DNA of 64,000 nucleotides from Dyadobacter pollutisoli (GCF_026625565.1 NZ_CP112998.1:684501-748500); one strand, 5' to 3'. Counted from the stretch's first letter, positions 46,571-55,943 are shown. Made by a program: numbers and translations. The notes: a model not told the origin generated them from the sequence alone.

Positions 46571-46662
46571 TGACTGTTAATCAGAGGGTCGTTGGTTCGA
46601 GCCCAACTTTGTGGGCTTGAAAATGAAGCACTTAGCATTAATTTGCTAGGTGCTTTTTTCTT
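46571..46662 (+). repeat. Right attachment repeat: tRNA-Asn 3' half plus terminator
   Basis: This repeats 13911-14002 with four base differences, all in the acceptor-stem part (CTTTGTGGGCTT here, CTTCGGGAGCCT at the left). The anticodon and T arms and the terminator hairpin (46627-46659) are identical. The acceptor strand here is degenerate, so neither copy belongs to a functional tRNA in the window. Confidence 0.85.
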
Positions 46663-46700
46663 AACTCGCCTACAATGCTTATTTTAGGAATACTGAAAGT

Positions 46701-46797
46701 GGATCAGTCCGAAAAGTTTTCAATTCCCAAATCTAGATCCTGTGTTTGTCGATCAGTCCGAAAAGTTGGGGGATGTAAAAAAAGTAGTTTTTTTGGA
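46701..46797 (+). mobile_element. Decayed ends of ISL3-type insertion sequences
   Basis: GGATCAGTCCGAAAAG at 46701, followed by CCCAAATCTAGATCC, looks like the two ends of an internally deleted copy. At 46751 a second left end (GATCAGTCCGAAAAGTTGGG) continues with similarity to the intact copies for about 45 bases and then stops. The remaining stretch 46798-47203 holds only the promoter region of the response-regulator gene. Confidence 0.65.
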
Positions 46798-47203
46798 TCA
46801 AATCAAAAACTTGTGGAGGGCATAGGATTTATCTAAGTTTGTGTTTTTAATCAAACCAGTTTGGTTTGGAGAGTTTCCTGCCTATCATTCAAAAAACCTG
46901 GCAAACCCTACTTTCCGTCTATTTGTAATGAAAACGTCTAATTGCAAACCCTAAAATTTATTTCCGTTGAACGGGCTATCCCTCAGCAGAGCACGCTTCC
47001 GTTTTGCCTAACTATGAACAATTTACAGTAAAAAACACACTTCCGCTTGCATTTTTAACATAGAAACACGCTCTAAGGACTGGCTACGTAGATAATTTTA
47101 ATAATTCTGCTATCCATTCACATCTGAGTATAAAAACCCATCAGAATATTTTAACTTTAAAATCGCTGGATAATAGGCTCAGTTATTTATAGAAAAAGAG
47201 AAA

Positions 47204-47818
47204 ATGTCCGAAATACGCGTACTCATTGTAGAAGATGACCCAATCATTGCCGAGGATATCAAGGAGATGCTCACGAATGTGGATTACACCGTGCTCGGCA
47301 TTGCGTACTCAAAGATGGAGGCGATTCGACTGATTGATCTCTACGCTCCGGATCTGGCACTACTGGATATTAATCTAAACGGCTCTTATGAAGGATTTGA
47401 TATCGCTACACACATCAACAACACACGTAAAATTCCGTTCCTTTACCTAACTTCTTACTCCGGTAAAGAATTTGTGAACCAGGCAAAAATCACCTCGCCT
47501 ATGGGTTACATTATCAAACCCTTTAACGAAGCGGAGTTGTATTCCAGCATAGAGGTAGCGCTTTACAATTTTTCCAGGTTTTTACTTCCGGCAAGCCTTA
47601 ACAAAGATCAAATCAACTCCATTCTTTTTACTCCCCTCACGGACCGCGAATTTGAGATCCTGACAGGCTTATACGAAGGAGTGACCAATCAGCAACTGGC
47701 AAACCGGAATTTTGTTTCAGTGAATACAGTCAAGACGCACCTGAAGAATATTTATGAAAAACTAGAAACCCATACGCGCTCAGAAACAATATCAAAGCTC
47801 ACTGAGATGCTTCATTAG
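47204..47818 (+). CDS. Response regulator, receiver plus LuxR-type HTH
   Basis: A 204-residue regulator. The receiver domain has VLIVEDDPIIAEDI (acidic pocket), phospho-Asp in PDLALLDINL near residue 54, the Thr/Ser switch in FLYLTSYS and Lys in GYIIKPFNEAE. The C-terminal LuxR/GerE HTH runs from LTDREFEILTGLYEG to VNTVKTHLKNIYEKL. Its partner should be the convergent kinase gene; their 3' ends overlap by 20 bases. A palindrome upstream of the kinase and two nearby genes is a candidate target. Confidence 0.92.
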   Translation: MSEIRVLIVEDDPIIAEDIKEMLTNVDYTVLGIAYSKMEAIRLIDLYAPDLALLDINLNGSYEGFDIATHINNTRKIPFLYLTSYSGKEFVNQAKITSPMGYIIKPFNEAELYSSIEVALYNFSRFLLPASLNKDQINSILFTPLTDREFEILTGLYEGVTNQQLANRNFVSVNTVKTHLKNIYEKLETHTRSETISKLTEMLH

Positions 47819-49772
47819 CAGCCAATTGAGGTATCCGGATTGTGATTTCGGTTCCGTTGTCATCCTTTGTCTGTACCATTGCTCCTAACTTCTGAGCCAA
47901 TAAACTCACCAATCTCCTGCCGAAAGCGTCATTTCCTTTCTGTTCCCCCGCCGGTATTTCAGACCGCCCGCCTATTCCATTATCCCTGACCGTTAACATC
48001 CAACCGCCTTTCTCTGCATTACTCATAATGACCTCGATCAATCCCGACTCCGACCTCTCTGTTGGGAAAGCATGCTTTAGCGCGTTTGTAAGTAATTCGT
48101 TTACTATCAATCCGACAGAAATTGCTTGATCCACATTCATTAAAACCTCATGTACGCTTATATCAAGGGTGGGGCTTTTTTCAGCCTTGGCATACTGTCC
48201 CACTATATTGTTAGCCAATTCTCTGAGATAATCCTCCATATTTACGTCGGTTATTTCCTTTCCTGTATAAAGCTGTTGATGTAAGATAGCCATGGATTTA
48301 ACACGATGACGCCCTTTCTGAAGTGCTTCGAATGCAATTTCATCGTAAACGTATTTTGACTGCAGGTTAAGGAGACTGGAAATCAACTGGAGATTATTTT
48401 TTACCCGATGGTGTATTTCATGCATTAGGAGTTCCTTATCGCGTAGGGTTCTGGAGATAAGCTCGTTCTTGTATTTAATCTTTTTGTACAGTAAGAGAAC
48501 CAAGATTGCCGCGACCATTATGAGCACCAGTCCAAATATGGTTATATATATGATTATTCTTGAACGAAACAACTGTGACTGTGAGACCTCCTTCTCTTTG
48601 TTCAAAAGCTTTATTTCATCGCGCTGCCGGTTCATATTATATTCAGCGTCCTTTTCGGCAATTATTCTGATTGATTTTTCCGAATAAATGGAATCCGATA
48701 TCTGCTTGAAAGCTTTAAAACTCGCAAGGGCTGCCTCGCTGTTATTCGTTTTCTCGTACGCCTCAGACAATAGCTGATAGGCTTGTTGCTGCTGGTTAAG
48801 TGATTTATGCTCCTGATAATCAAATACTTGATTTAGGTGAACAATAGCTTCAGGATATCGCTTCAAAAGTATCAGAATCTCACCGATGTTAAGCTTCGAC
48901 TCGCATAAGTTATAGGTACTACTCAGCTTTTCTCTTATTCGTAATGCTTGAATTAAACTCTGGTAGGCTTCCCCGAGCCTACCTTGTTTTTGCCTGAGTT
49001 TCCCCAAAAAATCGTAGTGAAATCCCATTTCCCGAAGTGTTGGAAAAATTGCGTTCAGCGCTTTTTGCCGAAACAGGTGATCTTCTGCTTTTTTAAAATC
49101 ACCCAAATCTGTATATAGCATGCCAAGATTAGCGTTCACACTGGCCATTCCAGCACTGTCCTTCATTGTTGTGAATTGCTGAAGCGCAGCCAAATAACGT
49201 TCCTCAGCTTTTTTCTTTTGATCCAGACTCATATAAAAACTGGCAAGACTACTTTGTACAGACGCTTTCTGCGCGGGTGTACCTATCCTCGCATATATCG
49301 ATGCCGCTTCTATCAAATGCTGTTGTGCTGAAACATTCTGACCAATGAACATGGAAAGAGTGCCAATGAATTGTCCGCTCTGAGCAATGTCAACGGAGTC
49401 CTTTCTACTTTTTGAATACTCGTAAATCTTCTTATAAATTGAGATGGCGGTGGCGTAGTCTCCCTGCCACCTGTTGGCAGCAGCTAGCATATAATCGACC
49501 CTTCGCACTTCTGCTGAATCACGAATGTCAATGAAATCACTTTTCAGTCTGGTTCCAATGCTGTCGGCGTAGTCTGGATCACGTTGAACAAGGTGTTCTC
49601 CCAGCAAAAATAGAGCTTCTTTTATTTCCGGATCAGTCGATGGCGCATCTATCATAGCCTGAAGGCTGTCCTGATAGCTATTTCTTTTTGCGTCCTGCGC
49701 CTGACATACAGCCCACGGCACAGCAAACAGCCAAAGTGATAACGCGACGATCTTCAGATACTCTGGTTTCAT
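47799..49772 (-). CDS. TPR-containing sensor histidine kinase, HisKA_2 type
   Basis: A 657-residue kinase: signal peptide, then a periplasmic TPR array (about 60-370; ANRWQGDYATAISIYKKIYE, ALASFKAFKQIS), one transmembrane helix (about 406-433), a HisKA_2 box with the phosphorylated His in LMHEIHHRVKNNLQLISSLL near 449, and a HATPase domain with NELLTNALKHAFP and VRDNGIGG. This layout is common in Bacteroidota. It is tail-to-tail with the response regulator. The signal sensed is unknown. Confidence 0.92.
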   Translation of the reverse strand: MKPEYLKIVALSLWLFAVPWAVCQAQDAKRNSYQDSLQAMIDAPSTDPEIKEALFLLGEHLVQRDPDYADSIGTRLKSDFIDIRDSAEVRRVDYMLAAANRWQGDYATAISIYKKIYEYSKSRKDSVDIAQSGQFIGTLSMFIGQNVSAQQHLIEAASIYARIGTPAQKASVQSSLASFYMSLDQKKKAEERYLAALQQFTTMKDSAGMASVNANLGMLYTDLGDFKKAEDHLFRQKALNAIFPTLREMGFHYDFLGKLRQKQGRLGEAYQSLIQALRIREKLSSTYNLCESKLNIGEILILLKRYPEAIVHLNQVFDYQEHKSLNQQQQAYQLLSEAYEKTNNSEAALASFKAFKQISDSIYSEKSIRIIAEKDAEYNMNRQRDEIKLLNKEKEVSQSQLFRSRIIIYITIFGLVLIMVAAILVLLLYKKIKYKNELISRTLRDKELLMHEIHHRVKNNLQLISSLLNLQSKYVYDEIAFEALQKGRHRVKSMAILHQQLYTGKEITDVNMEDYLRELANNIVGQYAKAEKSPTLDISVHEVLMNVDQAISVGLIVNELLTNALKHAFPTERSESGLIEVIMSNAEKGGWMLTVRDNGIGGRSEIPAGEQKGNDAFGRRLVSLLAQKLGAMVQTKDDNGTEITIRIPQLAANEASQ

Positions 49773-49805
49773 GCCGCTAAGTTAATAATTACAAACCGGA
49801 CAAAA

Positions 49806-49866
49806 TTTCACCCGAACGGGTGAAAAATACTTCCACCTTCTTCAGGAGCTTTGTAAATATTAAAAG
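49806..49866 (+). promoter_or_regulatory. Upstream element with perfect palindrome, copy 1
   Basis: TTTCACCCG (49806-49814) and CGGGTGAAA (49817-49825) are perfect inverted arms. The following bases, to 49866, recur at 50492-50541. The site lies between the divergent kinase gene and the lipoprotein gene at 49952. Confidence 0.6.
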
Positions 49867-49951
49867 AACGCCAAAAACACAGTTACCCTAATTGCTAAGT
49901 CATTCATTATCAAAATTAATTTTTCCATAAATCACTTATTAATTCAAATGT

Positions 49952-50401
49952 ATGAAAAACATTAATTTCCTCTATCTAAGCTTTTTTTGCTTACTGCTTA
50001 TTTCTTGTGCAAAAAAAGACCCTGAACCACAAAAAGAACCTGAACCACTATTGGCTGATCAGGTATCTGGTAAATACACCATGAATTCCGTAACGGCTAA
50101 AAACGGCACCATACTGCCACTACCATTTGTAAATAGAAATGTCACACTTTCCGTAAGAGCTGTGGTTACCAAAATTACCGATAATGAGGTGAAGATTGTT
50201 TTTATAAGTACAGTAGAAGATGCCACCAGCAAAAAAGGCGATACTGATGTGTTAGAACCAATAACCGTTTCAAAAAATAACGGCCAGATTACGGGCACTT
50301 ATCTGAACGATGAGGTACAATTTTCCGGTCAGAACATCAATCTGATTTTTAGATTTGATGACGGCGATGAACTTACCTATAAAGGTACAAAAGATATATA
50401 A
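49952..50401 (+). CDS. Small lipoprotein, probable target of the adjacent regulator
   Basis: A 149-residue lipoprotein (MKNINFLYLSFFCLLLISC, then KKDPEPQKEPEP linker). The mature domain (GKYTMNSVTAKNGTILPLPF, VTKITDNEVKIVFIS) is beta-rich and resembles small lipocalin-like or Ig-like Bacteroidota lipoproteins; the role is unknown. It lies 85 bases downstream of the shared upstream element and is divergent from the kinase gene. Confidence 0.78.
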   Translation: MKNINFLYLSFFCLLLISCAKKDPEPQKEPEPLLADQVSGKYTMNSVTAKNGTILPLPFVNRNVTLSVRAVVTKITDNEVKIVFISTVEDATSKKGDTDVLEPITVSKNNGQITGTYLNDEVQFSGQNINLIFRFDDGDELTYKGTKDI

Positions 50402-50491
50402 ATCCAGACTGCTTCCAACCTTGTTGGCTTGCCCGTGAGACGGCTTATGTGAGGGGTTACAAACATCGGCGAATGACTAAATTTCCCCAAA

Positions 50492-50541
50492 ACGGGTAAA
50501 AATACTTCCACCGTCTTCGGGAGCTTTGTAAACATTAAAAG
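50492..50541 (+). promoter_or_regulatory. Upstream element, copy 2
   Basis: A 50-base near-repeat of 49816-49866, with about four differences. It includes CGGGTAAAAATACTTCCACC and GGAGCTTTGTAAA. The left palindrome arm is degenerate here. It precedes the T9SS gene at 50773. Confidence 0.6.
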
Positions 50542-50772
50542 TGATACAAGGCAACGGCTACCAATGAGGTAGATACGGATTCATACGAGGGCAGCCTGGA
50601 TTCTCAATCTGGTCAGGCCAAGTAGGAGTATCTATCTATAATAAGTTGAATGAATTTTCCCTGCCGCCAATTCACTAAAACCAGACCGCAATGTCAAACC
50701 ACTACACCACTGTATAAACGAACTCAACTAAACCTAATGAAAATGGAAACAGGAATACAATTCTCGTTTAAA

Positions 50773-53103
50773 ATGAAGCACTTGATTCTACCTATTGCGA
50801 TTTACTGCTGTAGTACTACGACACTACTTGCACAAAAAACTTGGAACGGAAGTTTTGACATTAAGTGGTCTGTTGCCTCGAATTGGACACCGGCCGTGGT
50901 ACCACTTGCTACGGAGGATGTGATCATCCCATCTGGTATGCCCAACGACCCTACTATTAATGGCAATGCCGTTGCTAAAACGATAGAAGTACAGCCCGGA
51001 GCATCACTTACAATACTAGCCGCGATAAGCCTTACTGTAAATGGATCAAAAGCAATATCGGGTAATACGACGGCTTTTTACAATGCAGGCAAGGTGAATA
51101 ATGATGGTGTTCTTACGATAGGAAACACAGCAATTGTGGGACAGTACGGAATCGTGAATGTGGCCTTATTTAGCAACAACAATGGCGAAATCAAAATTGA
51201 CAATGCGACTTCGGGTGGTTTTTACAACAATACGGACGGGAAATTTACCAATAAGGCCAAGTTAACAATCGGATCCAATAGTACAATTGGCGCTGGAAGC
51301 ACGGTAGGCAACTATGGCATTCATAACAAGGCAATCATTTCAAATACAACAGGTGGAGAGATCTCCATTAACGATGCCACCACATCTGGCTTGTTTAATT
51401 CCACAGGAGGCAGTTTCAGCAATAGTTCATTTCTAATAATCGGGGCTAATTTAAGTGTTGGGGAAAATGGTATAAGAAATTTCAATGGAGGCACCTTTAT
51501 AAATAACCCTACTGGGGATATTTCTATTAATAATACCACAAATATTGGTTTGTACAATATAGAAGGCGCTTTCACAAATAGTGGCAAAATCACAATTGGG
51601 TCCACCAACGCGGTTGGTACCAATGGCATCAGGAATGATGACATCTTCAATAATAACGTTGGCGGCGATATCAAAATTGACAATTCCTCCGAAAGTGGTT
51701 GGTTTCAATTCGCAGGCACTCTTAACAATTCAGCAACAATCACGATTGGTGCGACCCATAATGTCGGAAATAATGGTCTAATTAATATTTCAACTGTTAA
51801 CAACAACAGAGGGGGAGATATTAAAATTGATAATGCATCCCAGGGACTGACCAATTATTCACCCGGTAATTTCACCAATGTCGCTAAAATCACCATCGGC
51901 GAGAATACGAGTACAGCGGGTTATGGCTTATATAATTTTGGCGCTATTTTCACGAATAATACCGGGGGAGATATCAAGATTTATAATGCGACAGCTGGGG
52001 GAATATTCAATACAGTGTCAGGTGCAACGATAACTAATAATGCCAAAATCCTGATACAAATGAACAATTCAAACCTCCCTGGATTAATAACACATCAAAT
52101 TTTGAACAATAATGCTTGTGCAAGTATAATCACCAATGGCGGCCTGTATAACTGGACTACTGGAAATACCTTAAATGCTGGGCTCATTCAGGTTGGAAAC
52201 TTATTGAGCAATACACACAACTTTACCAATATAGGTATTTTAAAATATGGTGGCCTAAATACAGGCCCTGGAGAGGCTGCCATCCTCAATTTAGGTAATC
52301 AGGCAATAATCGTAAATAATACACCTACCCCAATCTTTACCTTTGGAGTTGAGGGTGATTATGATGGTACCATTGACGGTATATTTATCGATAATGCTGG
52401 CAACACTTCCGCCGGTATTTATTTTCCTGAGACAAATTCATTTAATCCGAATGGTTTGGTATCCAGCGGCCTGAACATATTGGTTGCTAAAATCACCCAA
52501 AGTGGTGGCTGCACCTTTCTTGTGCCCTTTACCTATACTGCCAGCCCACTTCCGGTTAGATTGCTATCTTTTTCGGGTAAAGCAGCAGCTGAAGGTCAAA
52601 ACATACTCAACTGGATAACCGACGTTGAAACGGATTTTGCACATTTTGAAGTGCAACGGTCAGCGGATACCCGATCATTTACCAGCGTTGGAGTCGTAAA
52701 CGGATCTCAGTCAAATTTTGGAGAAAGTGCCCTTAATACATATGCCTTTTTGGATGCGAGTGCCGGGCAAGCCAATTACTACCGACTCAAAATGGTAGAT
52801 AAGGACGGAACGTTTGCATTCTCAAAAATTCTATCCATTAAAAATACAGAAGAGAAATCAGTAGTTGGTAGCTTCTATCCCAATCCTTCCACCGGAAAAG
52901 TGTTGGTGGATATATATGCAGTAGAAAATGGAGAATGGACGCTAAAAGTTGCCGACAAAAGTGGAACGGTAATATATTCTCAGACTCAAAATCTGCAAAA
53001 GGGGATGAATAAAATTACATTAGAGAAATTCGTTCCTGGGTTAAATTTGGTTCAGTTTGACAATGGCTTAGTAAACGAATTCAGGAAGCTTGTTAGAAAA
53101 TAA
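50773..53103 (+). CDS. Repeat-rich secreted protein with T9SS sorting domain
   Basis: The frame is open from 50650, but the ATG at 50773 gives the only good signal peptide (MKHLILPIAIYCCSTTTLLA), leaving about 776 residues. The centre is built of roughly eight imperfect repeats of 45-50 residues, each with a block like GGDIKIDNATSGG and one like NSGKITIGSTNAVGTNGI, suggesting a long beta-helix adhesin. The end has the common LPVRLLSFSGKAAAEGQNIL domain and a T9SS signal (YPNPSTGKVLVDIYAVENGE). It is likely a surface adhesin, with its promoter sharing the lipoprotein gene's upstream element. Confidence 0.82.
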   Translation: MKHLILPIAIYCCSTTTLLAQKTWNGSFDIKWSVASNWTPAVVPLATEDVIIPSGMPNDPTINGNAVAKTIEVQPGASLTILAAISLTVNGSKAISGNTTAFYNAGKVNNDGVLTIGNTAIVGQYGIVNVALFSNNNGEIKIDNATSGGFYNNTDGKFTNKAKLTIGSNSTIGAGSTVGNYGIHNKAIISNTTGGEISINDATTSGLFNSTGGSFSNSSFLIIGANLSVGENGIRNFNGGTFINNPTGDISINNTTNIGLYNIEGAFTNSGKITIGSTNAVGTNGIRNDDIFNNNVGGDIKIDNSSESGWFQFAGTLNNSATITIGATHNVGNNGLINISTVNNNRGGDIKIDNASQGLTNYSPGNFTNVAKITIGENTSTAGYGLYNFGAIFTNNTGGDIKIYNATAGGIFNTVSGATITNNAKILIQMNNSNLPGLITHQILNNNACASIITNGGLYNWTTGNTLNAGLIQVGNLLSNTHNFTNIGILKYGGLNTGPGEAAILNLGNQAIIVNNTPTPIFTFGVEGDYDGTIDGIFIDNAGNTSAGIYFPETNSFNPNGLVSSGLNILVAKITQSGGCTFLVPFTYTASPLPVRLLSFSGKAAAEGQNILNWITDVETDFAHFEVQRSADTRSFTSVGVVNGSQSNFGESALNTYAFLDASAGQANYYRLKMVDKDGTFAFSKILSIKNTEEKSVVGSFYPNPSTGKVLVDIYAVENGEWTLKVADKSGTVIYSQTQNLQKGMNKITLEKFVPGLNLVQFDNGLVNEFRKLVRK

Positions 53104-53483
53104 CAACTATACACACCTATTTGCGGTTCTTTTAGTAAATGGACAAGACAGCTCTCTTTGGAAAGGATTTCAACCACGTATCTTGGGGTGGTTTTGCTTC
53201 CTCCATAAACAGCCATGCCGGGTACGGAAAAGGAGGTAGTGGATGGATCTCATCTTGCATAAAATAAATAAATTTTATAAAATATTTTGAAGGCCACTAA
53301 GAATTATGGCAGACGAAACTGTCTTACTTAACAGTGAATGATATTTTTCAAAGAAATAATTGTTTAAATAAAATCTTAGTAAGAAAATGTATTCACCTTT
53401 GCTTTCGACAGATAGCCCACAGCTTTGCTGCCTCAAGGTGGCGGCGCTCTATTCACTCTTCTAGTAAGGTATCGAGCACTGAT

Positions 53484-53579
53484 TTATTAAGCAACAACGG
53501 ACATTTTGTGCATCGGGACGATCCGGCGATGGTGATTGGGAATATAAGAATGATGATAAATGCTTTGGAAAAAAAATAA
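53484..53579 (+). pseudogene. C-terminal remnant of an alpha/beta hydrolase
   Basis: The frame ending at 53577-53579 reads LLSNNGHFVHRDDPAMVIGN and IRMMINALEKK, which is the usual end of an alpha/beta hydrolase with its catalytic His. The codons upstream (an 81-codon frame from 53334) are not hydrolase-like. The surrounding stretch 53104-53651 holds no other gene that I can support. Confidence 0.55.
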
Positions 53580-53651
53580 GGCCTGAAAAAGTAGATAACA
53601 GGTTACCTTGATTTTCTTGCTAAATAGTAATTGGGAATCTGACTTGAAAAT

Positions 53652-55340
53652 ATGGGCTTATTTGATTTTTTGAAAAAGAGCGGTTCCAATGAAGACAAAT
53701 ATTGGGAATTTGATCCGGCTAATCATTTCAGGCCGAGAATTAATAGAGCTGACTATTTCAAGCTCTCGGACTTTGACTTTGGATGGCTGATACTTGAACC
53801 AATCACGGCTTTTATAAATGGTAAAGAGGAGGAAAAAGCAAAGTCGTTGTCTTATGGCCAAAAGGCGCTTAATTATTGGTGGTATGTAGACGGACAAGTT
53901 ACGAATGGCGGTTTTGTACAGTTTTATTACAATGGTTATGGGAAATATGTGCAAACTGTTTTGAAAGGGCTTGAACACATAGGTGATTTCAAGATGGCCG
54001 ATCTTATAAGAAGGGCCGATGCGATTTATAAAGAAAATGAAAAGGTGATTGCAAAGGCCAGGAAAAAGGATTTGTTTGGTAGTGACCTATCTGAGCGGCT
54101 GGAAGCGCTCTCAGAATTAGATAATCATTATTATCAGCTTCATGGGAAAACCATGGCGCATATTGAAAAATATATCAAAGCAAACCCAGCTGAGATTTGT
54201 GTCGATGAAAATGGCGATGTGTTCGATATTCATTTTTCCGGCGAATACAAAACATATTATACTGACAAACAGGTAAAGGAAGTTTTTAACATCAACAACG
54301 GATTGGCGGATGGTGCTTTCAATAGTTATTTTGAAAGTGGAATGTTGCAGGAAACCATTCATTTTGACGGTGGGGTGCAAACGGGCGAGAAGGCAGGGTA
54401 TTTTGAAAATGGCAACATTCAGTATGCAACCAAACGCAATGATAGCTCTAACCAATTTGAATGCTGGACCTATTTCGAAAACGGGTCGCCGAAAAGCCTT
54501 GAATACAAGTCTATCCCCGACAACGAGAGAATTGGAGTGTATAAGGAATGGTATGACAATGGCCAACTATCGAAATCGGGAACCTATATATCAGCTTTCA
54601 AAAGAGATAAAGACTGGCTCGAATATTACCAAGACGGAAGTCAGAAATTGAAAGCAGAATTTAAGGACGGGACTTTCTTGATCCATGACTTTTGGAATGA
54701 GCATAGTGAGCATCTGCTGATAGCTGGAACGGGGCTCTACATAAATGAATATTCCTACTCTGAGGGCGTAATTGGTAGAGAAGAACAGGAATACAAGAAT
54801 TATAAACGAGACGGAAAGCAGCATTCATACCGAAATGGTCAGCTTACTTTGTATCAGGAGATGAAAGATGGCAAAGAGGACGGTATTACCAGAAGTTATT
54901 ATAACAATGGCAATGTGCAGCGTGAAACAATCTATCGAAACGGTGAAAGTGCATCAAGCCAAGTGTTTCCAAAATCCGAAAATCCGGTTGGAAAGGTCAC
55001 CTTTCAGTATTTAATGAACGATCAGTGGCTGTTAGATCAGGATTTGCCAACAGCGGATACTTATCCTGTCTGCCTTAATGAGCAAGAAATAGCCCTTAAT
55101 ATCAAAATGCCCAAAGCATTTGCTGAACCTGATAATCACCACCTCGAAGGCTCGACCTGTCTTTGGTTATCAGTTGACAAAACAGGTCGTGTCCGAAAAG
55201 TCGATTTCAAATCGGCATATATGACCAATGGGCAAGAATTCATGGCAGTTGTGGACAAGATGAAGTTCAGACCGGCTATGAAGGAGGGGGTGGAAGTGGC
55301 ATCGTATATGTATGTTATTGCTAATTTTAATGTTGAGTAA
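53652..55340 (+). CDS. DMP19-like plus MORN-repeat protein
   Basis: A 562-residue cytoplasmic-looking protein. Residues about 50-190 fit the DMP19/DUF4375 domain (NYWWYVDGQVTNGGFVQFYY, YGKYVQTVLKGLEHIGD). The middle contains MORN/YwqK-type repeats (GYFENGNIQYATK, YKEWYDNGQLSKSGTYIS, SYYNNGNVQRETIYRNG). The end resembles a TonB C-terminal strand-helix motif (CLWLSVDKTGRVRKVDFK, MKFRPAMKEGV). YwqK-like proteins are known as antitoxin-like or immunity proteins. Two small genes follow at once. Confidence 0.75.
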   Translation: MGLFDFLKKSGSNEDKYWEFDPANHFRPRINRADYFKLSDFDFGWLILEPITAFINGKEEEKAKSLSYGQKALNYWWYVDGQVTNGGFVQFYYNGYGKYVQTVLKGLEHIGDFKMADLIRRADAIYKENEKVIAKARKKDLFGSDLSERLEALSELDNHYYQLHGKTMAHIEKYIKANPAEICVDENGDVFDIHFSGEYKTYYTDKQVKEVFNINNGLADGAFNSYFESGMLQETIHFDGGVQTGEKAGYFENGNIQYATKRNDSSNQFECWTYFENGSPKSLEYKSIPDNERIGVYKEWYDNGQLSKSGTYISAFKRDKDWLEYYQDGSQKLKAEFKDGTFLIHDFWNEHSEHLLIAGTGLYINEYSYSEGVIGREEQEYKNYKRDGKQHSYRNGQLTLYQEMKDGKEDGITRSYYNNGNVQRETIYRNGESASSQVFPKSENPVGKVTFQYLMNDQWLLDQDLPTADTYPVCLNEQEIALNIKMPKAFAEPDNHHLEGSTCLWLSVDKTGRVRKVDFKSAYMTNGQEFMAVVDKMKFRPAMKEGVEVASYMYVIANFNVE

Positions 55341-55366
55341 ATGTTAAAGAGCCATTTTAAATCATT

Positions 55367-55597
55367 ATGTCAATACAAACGATTCCCGTAAAGGTCGAAC
55401 ACGTGCTGAAAAACAATCAAAGTGCCATTATTGAAACCAGTTCAATCTCTACTTCTCAAATTATTGCTCTCGCAGCCATGACTTGTCCCGGCAACACCTT
55501 AACTATCAAATCGGCCTATACCATTACGCAAGAACATTTAACTCAAATCATTGATGTAGTAGCTCCAGGAGGTGTTATCTTTGATTTTACCCGATAA
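55367..55597 (+). CDS. Small protein of unknown function
   Basis: 76 residues (MSIQTIPVKVEHVLKNNQSA). It looks like a compact alpha/beta domain with ITQEHLTQIIDVVAPGGVIF at the end. It starts 26 bases after the MORN-repeat gene and 8 bases before the next small gene, so the three likely form an operon. Family not recognised. Confidence 0.6.
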   Translation: MSIQTIPVKVEHVLKNNQSAIIETSSISTSQIIALAAMTCPGNTLTIKSAYTITQEHLTQIIDVVAPGGVIFDFTR

Positions 55598-55605
55598 CAC
55601 GTGCT

Positions 55606-55833
55606 ATGCTGTATGATGTGCAACCCAATAGTAACCCCAGGGAATTAAAGGATTTCCTAAATATGATGCTGCCGGAAGTAGACGACAACCGGATCAATAT
55701 AATAGTGAAGACTTTCTTTTCAAGGTTTGCTCTTCCGGATCATCTGTCTACCCCTTTTCGACGCGACCTATTTCTAGAAGCCGGGATAAATCTTGCCCGC
55801 CATAAGCCCGAAGGAAAGGGGGAAAAGGCCTAA
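55606..55833 (+). CDS. Small helical protein of unknown function
   Basis: 75 residues (MLYDVQPNSNPRELKDFLNM), predicted helical (RINIIVKTFFSRF, FRRDLFLEAGINLARHK). It follows the previous small gene by 8 bases. No family is recognised; it could be an immunity or chaperone-like partner, but nothing in the sequence shows this. Confidence 0.6.
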   Translation: MLYDVQPNSNPRELKDFLNMMLPEVDDNRINIIVKTFFSRFALPDHLSTPFRRDLFLEAGINLARHKPEGKGEKA

Positions 55834-55943
55834 GCAAAGATGATATCTCCAAATGAACTGAGACTTTTTAGACATATGACCTGTTATTTCGGGTAAGGCT
55901 TCATATGCTGGCTACTATCCAGCCTGCTCCGCTATCCTATTGT

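Larger units (their letters stand above)
13911..46662. mobile_element. 32.7-kb integrative mobilisable defence island
   Basis: Two 92-bp direct repeats (13911-14002 and 46571-46662; about 88 of 92 bases identical) bracket this segment. A tyrosine integrase sits inside the right end. Between them are mobilisation and replication genes and many defence genes, while both flanks are ordinary backbone or other remnants. The lack of transfer-channel genes suggests an element mobilised by a helper rather than self-transmissible. The boundaries are inferred from the repeats. Confidence 0.85.
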
